Shown piece by piece: positions 22,957-34,246 of a stretch of DNA of 64,000 bases; position 1 is the first letter of the stretch; every line of letters starts with the position of its first letter. The stretch spans positions 682,001-746,000 of the forward strand of contig JACGCM010000178.1 in NCBI GenBank assembly GCA_014058105.1. The letters are read 5' to 3'. The position numbers were made by a program, and so were the translations under genes. This DNA is from Kingdonia uniflora (lineage: Eukaryota > Streptophyta > Magnoliopsida > Ranunculales > Circaeasteraceae). The notes below the pieces were generated by a model. That model did no database searches. It was given only the letters and a program-made list of their open reading frames with translations, and had not been told where the DNA came from.

Positions 22957-23298
22957 TTAAGAAGAAGGCACCCTATTTTCAGAAGGGCTAGCTCTACTCG
23001 CCGAGCCTTGTTCCTTCATCTCCTCATCTGCACAAGCGAGGCACTCGGCCAAAGCCAACAGAAAGAGATAACGTTTATCCGCAGTCGTAAAGTTGTACTT
23101 CAGCTGCCCCCAAAGGTAAGCATAATACTTACCATTGATGAGTTCCACAACTCCTACCTCCACCAGGTCGGGCATGTCCAAGTCTAGATCATGCTGGCCG
23201 AAGAGGTTCAAGTGCAACTCAACGGTCTTCCATCATATGCGATGATCTCGGGTGAATCCCATCCCTTTTTGATAGCGCGTATTGGGTGTGGTATCCAT
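22957..23298 (-). pseudogene. Antisense gene A, copy 1, element T
   Basis: A 114-codon frame from ATG 23298 to 22957, with one in-frame TGA at codon 22. It contains H-L-N-L-F-G, D-L-D-M-P-D-L-V, Y-Y-A-Y-L-W-G and Y-L-F-L-L-A-L-A-E-C-L, then an acidic Ser-rich tail. Homologous in length and pattern to Y 263-559. It is transcribed away from the 3' LTR, toward gene B. No enzymatic motif is seen; function unknown. Confidence 0.55.
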
Positions 23299-23542
23299 AA
23301 AGTTTTTCAAAATTTGTAGAAGAAAGAGAAGACAATGAAAGAGAAGAAGAATACACAGTATCCCTAACCCCATAATCCATACTTATAGCCTCATCTTATT
23401 TATTACACCCTAACCACCAACATTTCTTTATTACATTATTTTATTACCTCCCTCGAAAAACAAACAGTCAACTGTTTCACTTCTGACTATAAACAGTTTT
23501 CTCAACAAACGCCTCTACACCTATTTTTGAGCCCTTCGCTGC

Positions 23543-23553
23543 GAGGGGGAGAA
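23543..23553 (+). other. Polypurine tract of T
   Basis: GAGGGGGAGAA immediately before the 3' LTR start TGTAGTAG at 23554. This is the expected plus-strand primer. Confidence 0.8.
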
Positions 23554-24263
23554 TGTAGTAGCCTACTCGCAGCCTTCTACCCCAGTTAAACACTCAAAGC
23601 CTACTTCGAAACCTACTCGAATATCTTGAAGCCCATCCAATTCTTATACAAGTCTCCCAAAGATCACCCGAAGACGAAACCTTGACTCTGAACAAGCCTC
23701 GAAGAAGAACTCCACTTTAACATCAAAAACACTTCGACCATATCCGTACATGGTCGAAGTGTGAAAAGACAGACAGCCAGCTCACTAGATAAGACGGCAT
23801 AGTTGTTGTTCCATACAGCTACAGTGACAGAGCATGGTGGCAGACCTTGCATTTTCGTCTTCAACACCAACTCCAGGATATCCGCTCGATATCCGGAGGA
23901 TACCTGGGTTGTACACTTATAATCTGACCTAACTTTGTGACTCAGCTCATCCTATGCTCTATAAATAGGAGAGATGGGGAACCAAAGAAGGGTTAAAAAA
24001 TCTCCACCCAGATCCTACATTATTGACCTTCGATCACCTTGTAAAAACTCAGTACTCGAACCTTCGAATACTTGACAAAAATATAAACTATCTTAAAAAT
24101 CCTCATCAGAGGTCGTGGAGAGTCACATTTTAGGCCTCCACGTAAGTATATTTTCTATTAGATACTCTCATTTTAGGGTATATACTTGGACCCCTTTGAT
24201 TGAAGATTAAATCCCTGTGGTATAAGGGCTGACTTCCCTTTCGAATGGAGTTAGGCCCCTACA
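23554..24263 (+). repeat. 3' LTR of element T
   Basis: 710 bp, TGTAGTAGCC to CCCTACA. It aligns with the 5' LTR at 11840-12528 and carries ~20 bp more at its end. TATAAATA at 23960-23967. Confidence 0.85.
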
Positions 24264-24268
24264 AAGGG
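24264..24268. repeat. Right target duplication of element T
   Basis: AAGGG, identical to 11835-11839. Confidence 0.7.
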
Positions 24269-25440
24269 ATTAATTTTTTTCATCATAATACATATCAACA
24301 TAAATATTTAAGTAGTAGATTTCTCAATTTAAGATGAATACTTTTAACATCCTTATGTCAAATAAATTTCCTCTTTTATTGATTTACTAATAAAAACATA
24401 CTATGTGAATAAGAACCTTCATTGAAAATGCCAACTATTAAGCATTGTTAAATATAATTCGTTAATCGATGTAATATTCTTAAACAACTAAGTATTAATG
24501 ATTTGTGTAAATAAATTAACCATATTATTCATAGTTTCATAAAACTTAATCTATATCTCAAATTGAGGTGATCATAAAATAATAATACATCAATTATAAC
24601 TAATATAGAGAGGAGATCATATAGTTAAATAAAATTGGATGAAATTATGCTACAACATCATTATATGTCAAAAATTGATTAATGGTAGTTCCATCCTCAT
24701 CCTAGTAAAATATTTAGCTACTCATGTTCTTTATATTAAAGCAAGAGTAAAAGAAAAAAAGAGTAAAGACATGAAGAAAATAATTAAATTAAAACTTCTA
24801 TTTAATAATAAGAAACTTACAACCAATGATCTTCTTCAATCCCTTAATTCTTTAAGTTTTTTTTTTACAAAATTAGTTATCTCTCCAAGAAGTTGTATGC
24901 GAAGAGAGGCATATGACTCTTATTTATAGACCATAAGAATCCTAAAACCTACCTCTTAATTAGAAATTATGAAAAACTGCTAGTTATTGCAGATTTTCCA
25001 ATTTTATTCCTGAAAACATATATTCCAAAAAATATGAAAAAATTCTTTAAAATAAATCTACGAGTTTCCTAAATCTTCATAAAGTTTTAGCCCCATCAAA
25101 AATTTTGATTTTCGCCTCCTTAATTTTTTAAGCTATTATTTTATCTTGAAAATTACTTTTCCTAATTTAGAAATTTGTTCTCCTCTTTTGCACCAATTTA
25201 TTTCTAATTCCTTGGAGCATCTCCTTCAATAACTCTTAAAATAGCTTGAAGACATACATTTAAAATAAGATCTCCAATAATAATCTAAAATTTGGCTCTT
25301 TCTTGCAAATTTTACATTTATTCTTGTATAACCTGAAAATCATTAAATAATCACATAATTCTTATTTATTAATAAAAATTAGGCTTAAGAAGCTTTAAAT
25401 AGAAGGTTCAGAATGGTCATTTTACATGTTGCTCTTTTCT
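24269..25440 (-). repeat. Athila-type LTR fragment (probable solo LTR)
   Basis: 25150-25425 aligns with 38383-38660 (ttccttggagcatctcc, aggcttaagaagctttaaat, cattttacatg). A TATA-like box on the minus strand (ctataaataagag, near 24920-24930) fits an LTR in that orientation. The lower border is unclear and may merge with O1 sequence at 24269-24900. The small plus-strand frame at 24639-24929 is probably incidental. It lies between gag and the gag-protease linker of O1, so it looks like an insertion there. Confidence 0.5.
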
Positions 25441-25899
25441 TGATAGGGATTGAGAGTGAAGGTTCAGTTAAATTTTGTGAGATCTTACGTGACCTTCTAT
25501 TTGACTTTTGAATTCTATGAATAGAGTTGTGCATGAAATTAGGGTAGTTCTACCATGGTTGTTTCTTGTATAGAATATTAACGTGCTCTGTACAATTGAT
25601 TTTAGCGTAAAGGGGGTAATCACTCTCAATATTAGAAAATTTTCTCCACGTCATACACGACTATTAAATATTATTTAGCAGGGCAGATGGAGTAGTGAGT
25701 TATGCGAGCTTCCTTGCAAGGACATTTATCTTGGCAAGAAGTGCCATGTTATACAATTCTCTTAGACTCCTCCCTTTTAGTTATGTCTATTGTTATGGGG
25801 ATCAAAGTTTCATTGTTCAATTTTTTTTTGCTAATACCTCAAATACTTCATAAGCTTTCAGATTTAAGGATTTTTTTGTATGTATGGATAGATTCCAGC
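25441..25899. other. Unassigned stretch in O1
   Basis: No supported gene. It should correspond to the C-terminal part of O1 gag on the minus strand, but I cannot find motifs. Confidence 0.3.
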
Positions 25900-26506
25900 C
25901 TAGAACGGTTATTGGGAGTACTGCCACAATAGAATATCTGGATTAAGTATTGGATTTTAAAACCGTGATCTGGGCATCGTAGGTGAAGATCCTTAAATCT
26001 TTGACATGCCTTGCAGAATGGTTTAGACTAATCTTGGTGAAATTTCTATGAGTTTGTTCTTGAAAGATAAAGCTTTCGCCATAGTCGCCATAGTGAAGAA
26101 TTTTGATATGAACTTCTTTGAATGTTTAGCCTATGTTCTAATCGAAGAAGGAGCTAATGAGTCTAACCATCAGCCTGCTTTCTCTTTCAAAGAGCAGGAG
26201 AAAAGATGGGGGCGAATAGATTTATCTGTGATATTTTGATAATGTGAAAGTGTGCATATCATTCTGAAGTCTTTTATGCGCCTATATGCTCTTTCATTTT
26301 CAAACCCATGATAGGTGGGTAACATATTAGTGATACCCAGTTTGATCACATTGCTTTGAGCTGCAATGCCCGGCAAGACTATACACGAAGGCATTATGCC
26401 CACTTCAGGGGTCTAATAGTCTCGATGGGATTTTCAAGCCATTGGAGCATCGATGGATATTTTAATCATGAAAATTATGGGATCGATTAAACTTGAATCA
26501 ATTTCC
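25900..26506 (-). pseudogene. Athila-type gag remnant of element O1
   Basis: The minus strand reads I-M-P-S-C-I-V-L-P near 26390, L-P-T-Y-H-G-F near 26310, S-L-K-E-K-A-G near 26175, then W-L-D-S-L-A-P and a decayed stretch ending P-T-M-P-R. This follows the gag of element A (I-P-S-C-I-V-L-P; I-F-C-G-I; S-L-K-D-K-A-S-H-W-L-D-S-L-A-P) in order and spacing. Stops break the lower half. The upstream half of the element continues at 36955, across the insertion of element A. Confidence 0.7.
26502..26506. repeat. Left target duplication of element A
   Basis: TTTCC, identical to 36950-36954. Confidence 0.85.
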
Positions 26507-27610
26507 TAATAGATTATAAACCAACGTCTTAAAAGACTTTAAAGTGTACGGTGTACCGTTAAGTACAAGGGTAAGCGGGGTCGTATCCCAAGAGACTTGT
26601 GGTACGAATTATACTTTGAGCTACTAGTTTTATCCAATAATAACGAGTTTGTGTAGGTTTTGAAATAAAAAGAAGAACGAAACAAATTACAAGATAAATT
26701 GGAGTGGAAACCAAGACATCGATTCAACTCCACCCTTTGAAACCGTTAGATAGCATAAATAATTAAAGTAAATTATGAGTTCTCATATCGCATATCCTTG
26801 GTCGGGCATATGCAATACATCAAAAGATACAATATATTTAGTTATTGGGAACTACCCATAAACCAACTTACTCAACCATGGTCCGGTTGATAAGTATGGA
26901 TTATGTTCACTTCTCCATGTTCCTAACATATCTTGTTATGGTCCAACAAGATGGCTACATAGATTTATTATTCCTCCTAATCCTAGGGTCAAGCATAGGA
27001 CGAAGTAATACGAATATACAATATTTTGGGATAAAGAGAAAGTAATTACTCTAACTAAGCTACACAATCTACACTAAGGCTACATTGGGTGGAGCTTCTT
27101 CTAGCCTTGGCTAAGAAGATTAGCTACTCATCCCTTTGATCATTGCCATACTACTATTACTACGATAAAATTAAAAGACAAGAACAAGAGAAAGAATAAG
27201 CTTTATTGCTATGAACTTTGATTTACACTCTCCAAGATGATCCCTCATGGGTAGGATTCCCCTCCTATTTATAGAGTATAAAAAGGGTTATAAATAATCA
27301 CCATTAATATAAAATCTCCTAAACAATGCCTAAAATCATGCATTACAACTCATAAGAATAATATATATATCTAATTCTCTTCAATGGGCTTCCATGCATG
27401 GGCCTTTGGTTGACAACTTCAAATAAGAATGATTGTTGGAGTACATCACTCTTGTTCTTCGTTAAAAGCCAAAAAAATGTATGAATTATTTATCATGTGA
27501 CCGATTTATGTAAATACAATCAAAAGTACTATTAGTGTCACATTTATTTAATAAATGACTAGGTAGATATAAATTTAGAAGTTGTACACGTAAATATTAC
27601 GTGTCTATCA
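26507..27610 (-). repeat. 3' LTR of element A
   Basis: 1104 bp, aligning throughout with 35843-36949 at roughly 90% or better by eye. On the minus strand it starts TGATAGACAC at 27610. The expected terminal CA reads TA at 26507 (taatagattata versus tgatcgattata in the 5' LTR). A minus-strand TATA box, TATAAATA, lies at 27266-27273. Confidence 0.9.
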
Positions 27611-29038
27611 AATACCCCCGAACTTATATTTTCTCATGTCACGCAATTGCATTTAGCATATGCAACAAGTCATTAAACCCCCAGGTTAAGCCTGTTGGAC
27701 GCGTATTGTCTCGTAAGGGTTTGCAGTGACTATGCCCACAAAAGTCAATAATGATATTTTAAACAATTCTAGAATACACATGACTCATTTTCTATGAACT
27801 TAACCTTATTTAGTTGTGATAAAAATATACCAATGAAAAAATCTTTAAACTTCCTATTCTCCCAGATATATCAAAGAATATTTTAAGCTTATCCAAAACT
27901 AGAGGTACTACCTCAAGATTAGAAAGAGATTCAAGTATTTTTCTTTAGCTATATTTGAGTGTACAATGAAAATAGTTTTATCGCCTAATAGATTGTCTAG
28001 AATAATTTACTCAGTTTCTGGCAATCTAGTTCTTACTGGAATAAATTCAACGGTCAGTTCGACAAGTGCCTTAGTCAATTCGTCTTCCTAGAATTTTTCT
28101 TTTTTCTTTTCTTTTGTAAGCCTTTTCTTTTGAGTACTTTGTTTCTTAGTGAAGCCTCCGTAACAAGGAGTTTTCGGTCGACAATCCCTGCCAGTTAGCG
28201 AAGGTTGCCAGGGTGTAGTGCCCCATCATGACCTAGACTCAAGATTCTCACAAGTAACATTTTCTTATGCTTCTTTCAAATAGTTCATGGTCAAACTCGA
28301 GATTGCTGATAATTTTTCCTCTTTCTGTTCTTAATCATGCGAGTAGCCTTGCAGCGTGAAAGTTTTTAGAGCACATTTAGCTTTTTTTTTATTTTTTCTT
28401 AGGAATGAACTTATTCTTAAGTAGTTATCTCCCTTGTAGCAAACTATTCCTAACATAAATGTTAAATTTCCCTTATACTAGAAAAAAATCTATTGAAGGT
28501 ATTAATTGCAAAACTACAGTGAAGTGCACGTTTCAAAATATGCCAAGTTAACTTGAATTAGTCGTTAATAAAAAAATAGTACATCTAGCTTAATATATTC
28601 TAAAATATTATAGTGTATACTTGGTATAATTTCAAAATTTAGGTTTTTTCATAATATTTATGTCAAGGTAAAATTAGTTTAAGTGTTTGGAAATTCGTCA
28701 AAAATATATCATAAATTGTAAAAGTGCCATTATTTCACTTTTCTTCAAAAAACATATCAAGAAATGGTTTCCTACCCCCAAACTTAAATCAAGCATTGCC
28801 CTCAATATTGGAGAACAAGAAAATAAATGGGAAAGAAAACTAAAATGTCTCAATGTATCAAGCGTTGCATCTCAAGAAGCGCTGAGTTTACCGTCTTCAG
28901 CCAGACAAATGTACCCCCATACTTAAATGATTTATAATGGTACTATAGGGGTACATAATATCAGTTTTGATATACTGGACCATTTAAAAATGTTATCACG
29001 TCATCAAAAGCGCAAGACTCTAAGTACGGTTTTAATCG
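27611..29038 (-). other. Polypurine tract and 3' non-coding region of A
   Basis: The polypurine tract (GTTCGGGGGTATT on the minus strand, 27611-27623) abuts the 3' LTR. The remaining 1.4 kb shows no credible envelope-like frame; the plus-strand frame at 28687-28926 has no recognised motif. The start of this region (caagtcattaaac to gtttgcagtgact) parallels the O2 3' region at 38720-38790. Confidence 0.6.
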
Positions 29039-30240
29039 TTAGCCATTGACCTTAAAAATATTTTCGCTCTTAAGATCCTCCACCTCTATGGCTCTATGTG
29101 GATAAACAGTTTGAACTACAAAAGGGTTGTACCAAAGAGAACGTAATTTTCCAGGAAATAAACATAGCTGGGAATTATAGAGTAACACTTTCTGATTAGG
29201 CTCAAAAGTTTTACGAACAATCGTCTTATCATGAAAAGCTTTAGTTCGTTCCTTATAAATTTTTACATTTTCATAAGCCACGCGACGAAGTTCGTCAAGT
29301 TCAGAAAGTTAAAGTTTTCTACGTGATCTGGCTTTAGCCATTTCTAAGTTGAAGGCCTTTGTAGCCCAGAGGGCCTTGTGTTCCAATTCCATAGGTAAGT
29401 GGCAAGCCTTCCTAAAGACAAGTCTATAGGGTAACTTACCAATCGAGGTTTTATAAGCTGTTTGACATGCCCAAAGGGCATCATCAAGACGATCAGAGTA
29501 ATCTTTACGATCGGTTCGAACAGTTTTATCTTAAATTCTTTTGATCTCCCAATTGGATACTTGGACTTGACCACTTGTTTGTGGATGATAAGGTGTGGTA
29601 ACTTTATAAGTGATAGAGTAAGTTTTCAAAAGATTTTAAAAGAACTGGTTACAAAAATGATTACCACCATTACTAATAATTGCTCGAGGCATGCCAAAAC
29701 GATTAAAAATGGTTTTCAAATTTTTACCACAGGCTATGGTCATTAGTTTGACATGGCACCGCCTCAACCCATTTAGAAACATAATCAACTGCAACTAGAA
29801 TGTAAAGGTAACCACGAGAAGATGGTAATGGTCCCATAAAGTCAATGCCCCAATCATCAAATAGTTTAACAATAAGGATGTTGCTCAAGGGCATTAAGTT
29901 TCGACGAGGAATATTCTCGGTCTTCTGGTACCTATCACATTTAGAACAAAAGGTATGTGTGTCACAAAAAAGGTAGGCCAATAAAGTCCAGATTGAAGGA
30001 CTTTTGTAGCAGTTTTCTTGATCCCAAAATGTCCCCCGCAAGCTAAGGTATGGCAAAATGTGAGTACACTATGGAACTTATCATTTGGGATGCATCTCCT
30101 AATCACTTGGTCGGAACAAAACTTAAAAAGATAAGAATCGTTCCAACTAAAACGTCTAACCTTGTGCAAGAATTTGGTTCTATCTTGCTTTGACCAATGG
30201 GTAGAAAATCATTGTGAAACAAGATAATTGACAATATCGG
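29039..30240 (-). pseudogene. Integrase domain of element A pol
   Basis: In minus-strand order: zinc-binding start with C-H and G-G-H-F-G-I-K-K-T near 30060-30020, Y-W-P-T-F near 29975, core [10 protein letters not shown] near 29845 and [10 protein letters not shown] near 29780, then a C-terminal block F-H-D-K with V-L-L-Y-N-S-Q-L and I-E-V-E-D near 29245-29060. Frame changes near 29900 and 29730 and a Leu/Trp-rich unrelated frame at 29344-29574 show decay. Confidence 0.8.
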
Positions 30241-30600
30241 CATACTAAGGCAGTTGTGAGACAGCCATAAGCTGCTTATCAGGAAATGTCTCTAAGATAG
30301 GGAGAAAATCTTCAGCACCCTCAGTGAAAATTTGAAATAGATAATCCGCAACCACATTCTCAACACCTTTCTTATCTCAAATTTTGATATCAAATTCTTG
30401 TAACAAAAGAATCCATCTGATTAACTGAGGCTTGGCATCTTTTTAAGATAGTAAATACTTTAAGGCCGCATGATCGGTGTAAATAATGATTTTGGATCCA
30501 ACAAGGTATGATCAAAATTTCTCCAAGGCAAACACAATGGCTAATAACTCCTCCGTGGTAGAGTAATTTAACTGTGCGTTAATAAAAGCTCCTAAACATG
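30241..30600 (-). pseudogene. RNase H region of element A pol
   Basis: Lies between RT and integrase. The minus strand carries traces such as Y-S-T-T-E-E-L-L-A near 30555, V-F-A-L-E near 30535 and the Asp-rich end near 30340 (V-A-D-Y-L). Stops break the frame, and catalytic residues cannot all be traced. Confidence 0.55.
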
Positions 30601-31535
30601 CATCATCAAAGTTGAAATCAGTGTCCTTAGCAAGTAAATTGCACAAGGGCTGAGAAATTTTACTAAAATTTTTATGAACCTGCGATAAAACCCAGCATGC
30701 CCCAAAAATAATCGAATGGCCTTAACCGTTCGAGGTGTAGGTAAAGAAGAGATAATGTCGATCTTGGCCTTATCGACTTCAATCCCTTTCTTGGAGATAA
30801 TATGTCCAAGAACTATCCTTTGTGTCACCATGAAGTGACACTTTTCCCAGTTTAACACCAAATTGGTTTGTGTACATCGTTCTAGCATGAGCTCTAAATG
30901 GTGTAAACATTCATCAAAAAATGATCCAAATAATAAAAAATCATCCATAAAGATTTCATGAAATTTATCAAACATATCAAAAAATATGCTTATCATACAA
31001 TGCTGGAATGTAGCAGGTGCATTGCACAACCCAAATGGCATACATCGATAAGCATATGTCCCGTAGGGACACTTAAAAATTGTCTTATCCTGATTATCTA
31101 GGGAAATGGAGATCTGATTGTATCCAGAATAACCATCAAGAAAATAGTAATGTCTTTTTCTGGCTAAGCGTTCAAGCATTTAATCAATAAAAGGAAGAGG
31201 AAAATGATCTTTCCTTATGACCGTGTTCAATTTCCTGTAGTTGATACATACACACCACCCAGTGGTCATGCGGGTGGGGATTAGGTCATTATTCTCATTC
31301 TCAACTACAGTAATCCCTAATTTTTTAGGTACAACCTGAACGGGACTGACCTACTTACTATCCGAAATGGGTTATATGTACCCGAGTCCAAAAGTTTGAG
31401 AACTTCCTTCTTCACCACCTCCATCATGGTGGGATTCAACCTCCGTTACATCTCGCGAGAATTTTTAGCACCTTCCTCGATATTGATGCGATGCATGCAA
31501 ACGGTCGGGCTAATCCCCTTCAAGTCTGCTATAGA
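30601..31535 (-). pseudogene. Reverse transcriptase domain of element A
   Basis: The longest open part is 31179-30592. It contains F-L-D-G-Y-S-G-Y-N-Q-I, C-P-Y-G-T-Y-A-Y-R, M-P-F-G-L-C-N-A-P-A-T-F and the catalytic box F-M-D-D-F at 30937-30951, the form usual for Athila elements. V-L-G-H-I-I-S and G-I-E-V-D follow. Upstream (31180-31530) the N-terminal part is present with stops. The active-site aspartates are intact in this copy. Confidence 0.88.
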
Positions 31536-32330
31536 CCACCTTAGGCTGATTTGTGTCTTTCAAGGATACCCAACAATCTACTTTCTTGGTCAATATTGAG
31601 GTTGGAAGCTATGATCACAGGCAGAGTATTAGAATCACCTAAAAAAGCATACTTTAAAGTCTTAGGTAATGGCTTGAGGTCTAACTTGGGTGCATTAACA
31701 ATGGATGGAATAGGCAAAGTAGTGGACGGTTCCAAAGGTTCAACACGAGGTCTCTATTTGGACTTGTTAAAAATAGGTGTTGAGTCGAGTAGAGCATTAA
31801 GCTCTTCAACAATCGGATTTTCATCAAAGTCTTCACCAAAGTTTACAAGACATGACTCTAAGGGGTCCTCAAAAAATGATTTAGTGAACGAGTTGTAAGC
31901 TAGGAAGTCAATCGTATTCAGCTCAGCCATGTCATCAAAATGAGGGACTTGAGTATTATCGCTAAAAACATTGAGCTTGATCTTCATGTCTCCCATTGAT
32001 AGTTGATAGACCCCATTAAAACAATTAATAATGGCATGAGTAGTCGCAAGGAAAGGGCGACCCAATATGACGGGAATCTTACAGCTAGGATTCTTTACAT
32101 CCTCAGTGTCCAAACCAACAAAGTCGACAAGAAAAATACGAGTATCAACCTTAATCAGAATATCCTGAAGGATACCACGTGGGTACATATTGGCCTGTCA
32201 ACCAATTGAAGTATCATTCAGGTCGGTTCGAGTTCTCCAAGTCTAAATTCCTGATAGACCGAGTAAGGTCTAGCCCCTAGGTCGAGTAATGCCCTATCTA
32301 CTTTGAGATCTCCAATTTTACAAGGGATGG
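31536..32330 (-). pseudogene. Protease region of element A
   Basis: The minus strand has A-L-L-D-L-G-A, the Athila form of the aspartic protease active site, near 32290, followed by P-Y-S-V-Y; the residues normally between them are missing, so a small deletion is likely. Next come Y-P-R-G-I near 32185, V-I-L-G-R-P-F-L-A-T near 32060 and I-I-N-C near 32030, the usual second half. A linker to RT ends near 31541. Confidence 0.75.
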
Positions 32331-34246
32331 TTAGGCTTCCAGGATCTCGAAGCTTAAGAGGGGTTAATGTCTCAGTCAAGAAGACTTTCTTGTGCACATT
32401 GATTTTCTTTTTCCTAGTGCACGCATCCTTAAGGAATTTGGCATATGCAGGGATAAGCATGATGGCATCGAGTACTGGAATATTTATATGAACTTGCTTA
32501 AATGTATCCAATATCTCGTCTAAATTGAATCCCTTTATTAGCCGAAAGAAGGCATTGTGGATAAGGCACATTTGGCTTAAAATGTACCTTTTGTAAGGAA
32601 ATAGAGGAAGTAGGCAACTCCTTAGATTTATTAGAAGGTTCACTCGTACCGATCTCATCCTCAATAGCAACGGGTGTTGGCTCAACCCTAGGCATTTTAA
32701 CTCGATTATCAACTTGTCTACCACTTTGTAGAGTTGTAATAGCATTAACCTGCTTTAGGATTGAGCTAGAATCAAATCCTGGTGGTCCTTTCGGATTAGA
32801 TACAAGTTGGCTAGGTAGCGTACCTAGTGGTCTCTCATGCAATGTATTTGCTAATTGTCTTATCTGAGTCTCGAGATTAGAGATAGATTGAAATGTAGAA
32901 TTCTGATTCACCAAAGTCTGTTGTTAAAATTGCATCATTTGTTGCTGAAATTGCAACGCTTGTTTTGGGCTTTCTATTGATTGTTTTGGGCTTTCCATTG
33001 ATTATTGCATAAAGAGAACAAGGGTATCTTCCAAAGATAGTTTGGGTGGAGCGGGTGGGAACTGTTTGGATGACTGAAAGGATTGTTGAGATTCCTGAGG
33101 ATTAGATTGAGAGAGGGGATTCCAAGGAAAATTATAACTTGAGGTTTGTGGCTCTCTAAAATCTGAACTAGGTTGGTTGTTCTTCCAAGAAAAATTTGGG
33201 TGGTTCTGCCAAGTTGGCTTGTATGGGTCAAAGGGCCTCTTGTAGGTATTATTCAATGCATTCACTTGCTTTTGATTGTCATTCATTTCATTGAGCAAGG
33301 GGCACATTTGAGTCACATGGGTTACATCATAGCAAACGGTGCAACCCTGTTGCTGAACCTGGCTCACACTACCCTTAGATTGATTCGTAGCCATAGCCTT
33401 GATTTTTGGGGTAAGAGTATCTAATTGGGCTTTTATGGCCGTTCCCTCACTCACTTCGTATAAGCCACCTTTCTTGGTTATACGAATATTTCTATTTGGA
33501 TCAAAATCCAACTACTGAGAGTTCTCAGCCAATGTCTCAAACTCCTCATAAGCTCTATAAGGTTCAAGGTCCTAGAATTTGCAACTATACATGGATTCTA
33601 TCCTATAACGATTCTCAGAAGTTATTTTATGATAGAAGATCTGGGCTAGATGTTGCTTCTCAAAACCATGATGGGGACATTGTGAAAGAAGATCATGATA
33701 TCTATCCCATGCCTCGTAAAACATTTTACTCTTATTTTGAACAAATTCAACAACTGCATTTCTAAGAGTGAGTGTTTTTCCCATAGAAAACCATTTGGTT
33801 TTGAACTTGGTCTCCATTTGATCCCATGAATTGATAGATGTTGGTGCCAATGAATCAAGCCAATGACTCGCCTTGTCTTTTAGCGAGAATGGGAATAAAT
33901 GAAGGCAGGCGGAATCCTCAGTTAAATATTGGTATTTGGAGAGCGCACAGATTTTCTTAAACTCATAGACATGCTTATAAGAGTTCTCAGAATCGATCCC
34001 ACAAAAAATAGGTAATATTTGGATCACACTAGGCTTGATTTTATAATGGTTTGTCGTGACAACTGGTAACACAATACATGAAGGTATATTACTCACCACT
34101 GGGGTCCAATAGTCCCTAAGAGATTTGGCAGTAGCCATGATTGAGGGTTCGACTTCTAGCTCGACAATAAGTTCAATTGGGTCAACTCTAGATGAATTAC
34201 CCTCCACTGAAATTGGAAAAACTCGAGATGGATCACTTTCCTCCAA
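32331..34246 (-). pseudogene. Gag of element A
   Basis: Same frame from ATG 34246 to about 32500 with several stops (for example near 33570 and 33000). The first third carries S-C-I-V-L-P, L-P-I-F-C-G-I and S-H-W-L-D-S-L-A-P (capsid-like). A zinc knuckle C-x2-C-x4-H-x4-C lies at about 33345-33300. A Gln/Ser/Pro-rich region follows, then the linker R-Q-L-A-N and L-P-S-Q-L, and a frame change near 32560. Its product would package element RNA in the cytoplasm. Confidence 0.8.

Larger units (their letters stand above)
11840..24263 (+). mobile_element. Tat-type Ty3/gypsy element T (decayed)
   Basis: A 12.4-kb plus-strand element bounded by related LTRs and a 5-bp AAGGG duplication. Order: 5' LTR, gag tail, protease, captured LINE fragment, RT, RNase H, second RNase H, integrase, 193-bp tandem repeat, spliced antisense gene B, 88-bp tandem repeat, two copies of antisense gene A, polypurine tract, 3' LTR. 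The second RNase H and antisense genes are Tat-lineage traits. It cannot be autonomous: the primer site and most of gag are missing and catalytic residues are lost. Confidence 0.8.

Noticed and set aside
24639..24929. 96-codon frame as a gene
   Set aside because: Lys/Leu-rich AT-driven frame inside an LTR-like region; no family recognised.
27611..29038. Envelope-like gene of element A
   Set aside because: No long frame, signal peptide or transmembrane segment on the minus strand; the only frame of note is on the plus strand and lacks motifs.
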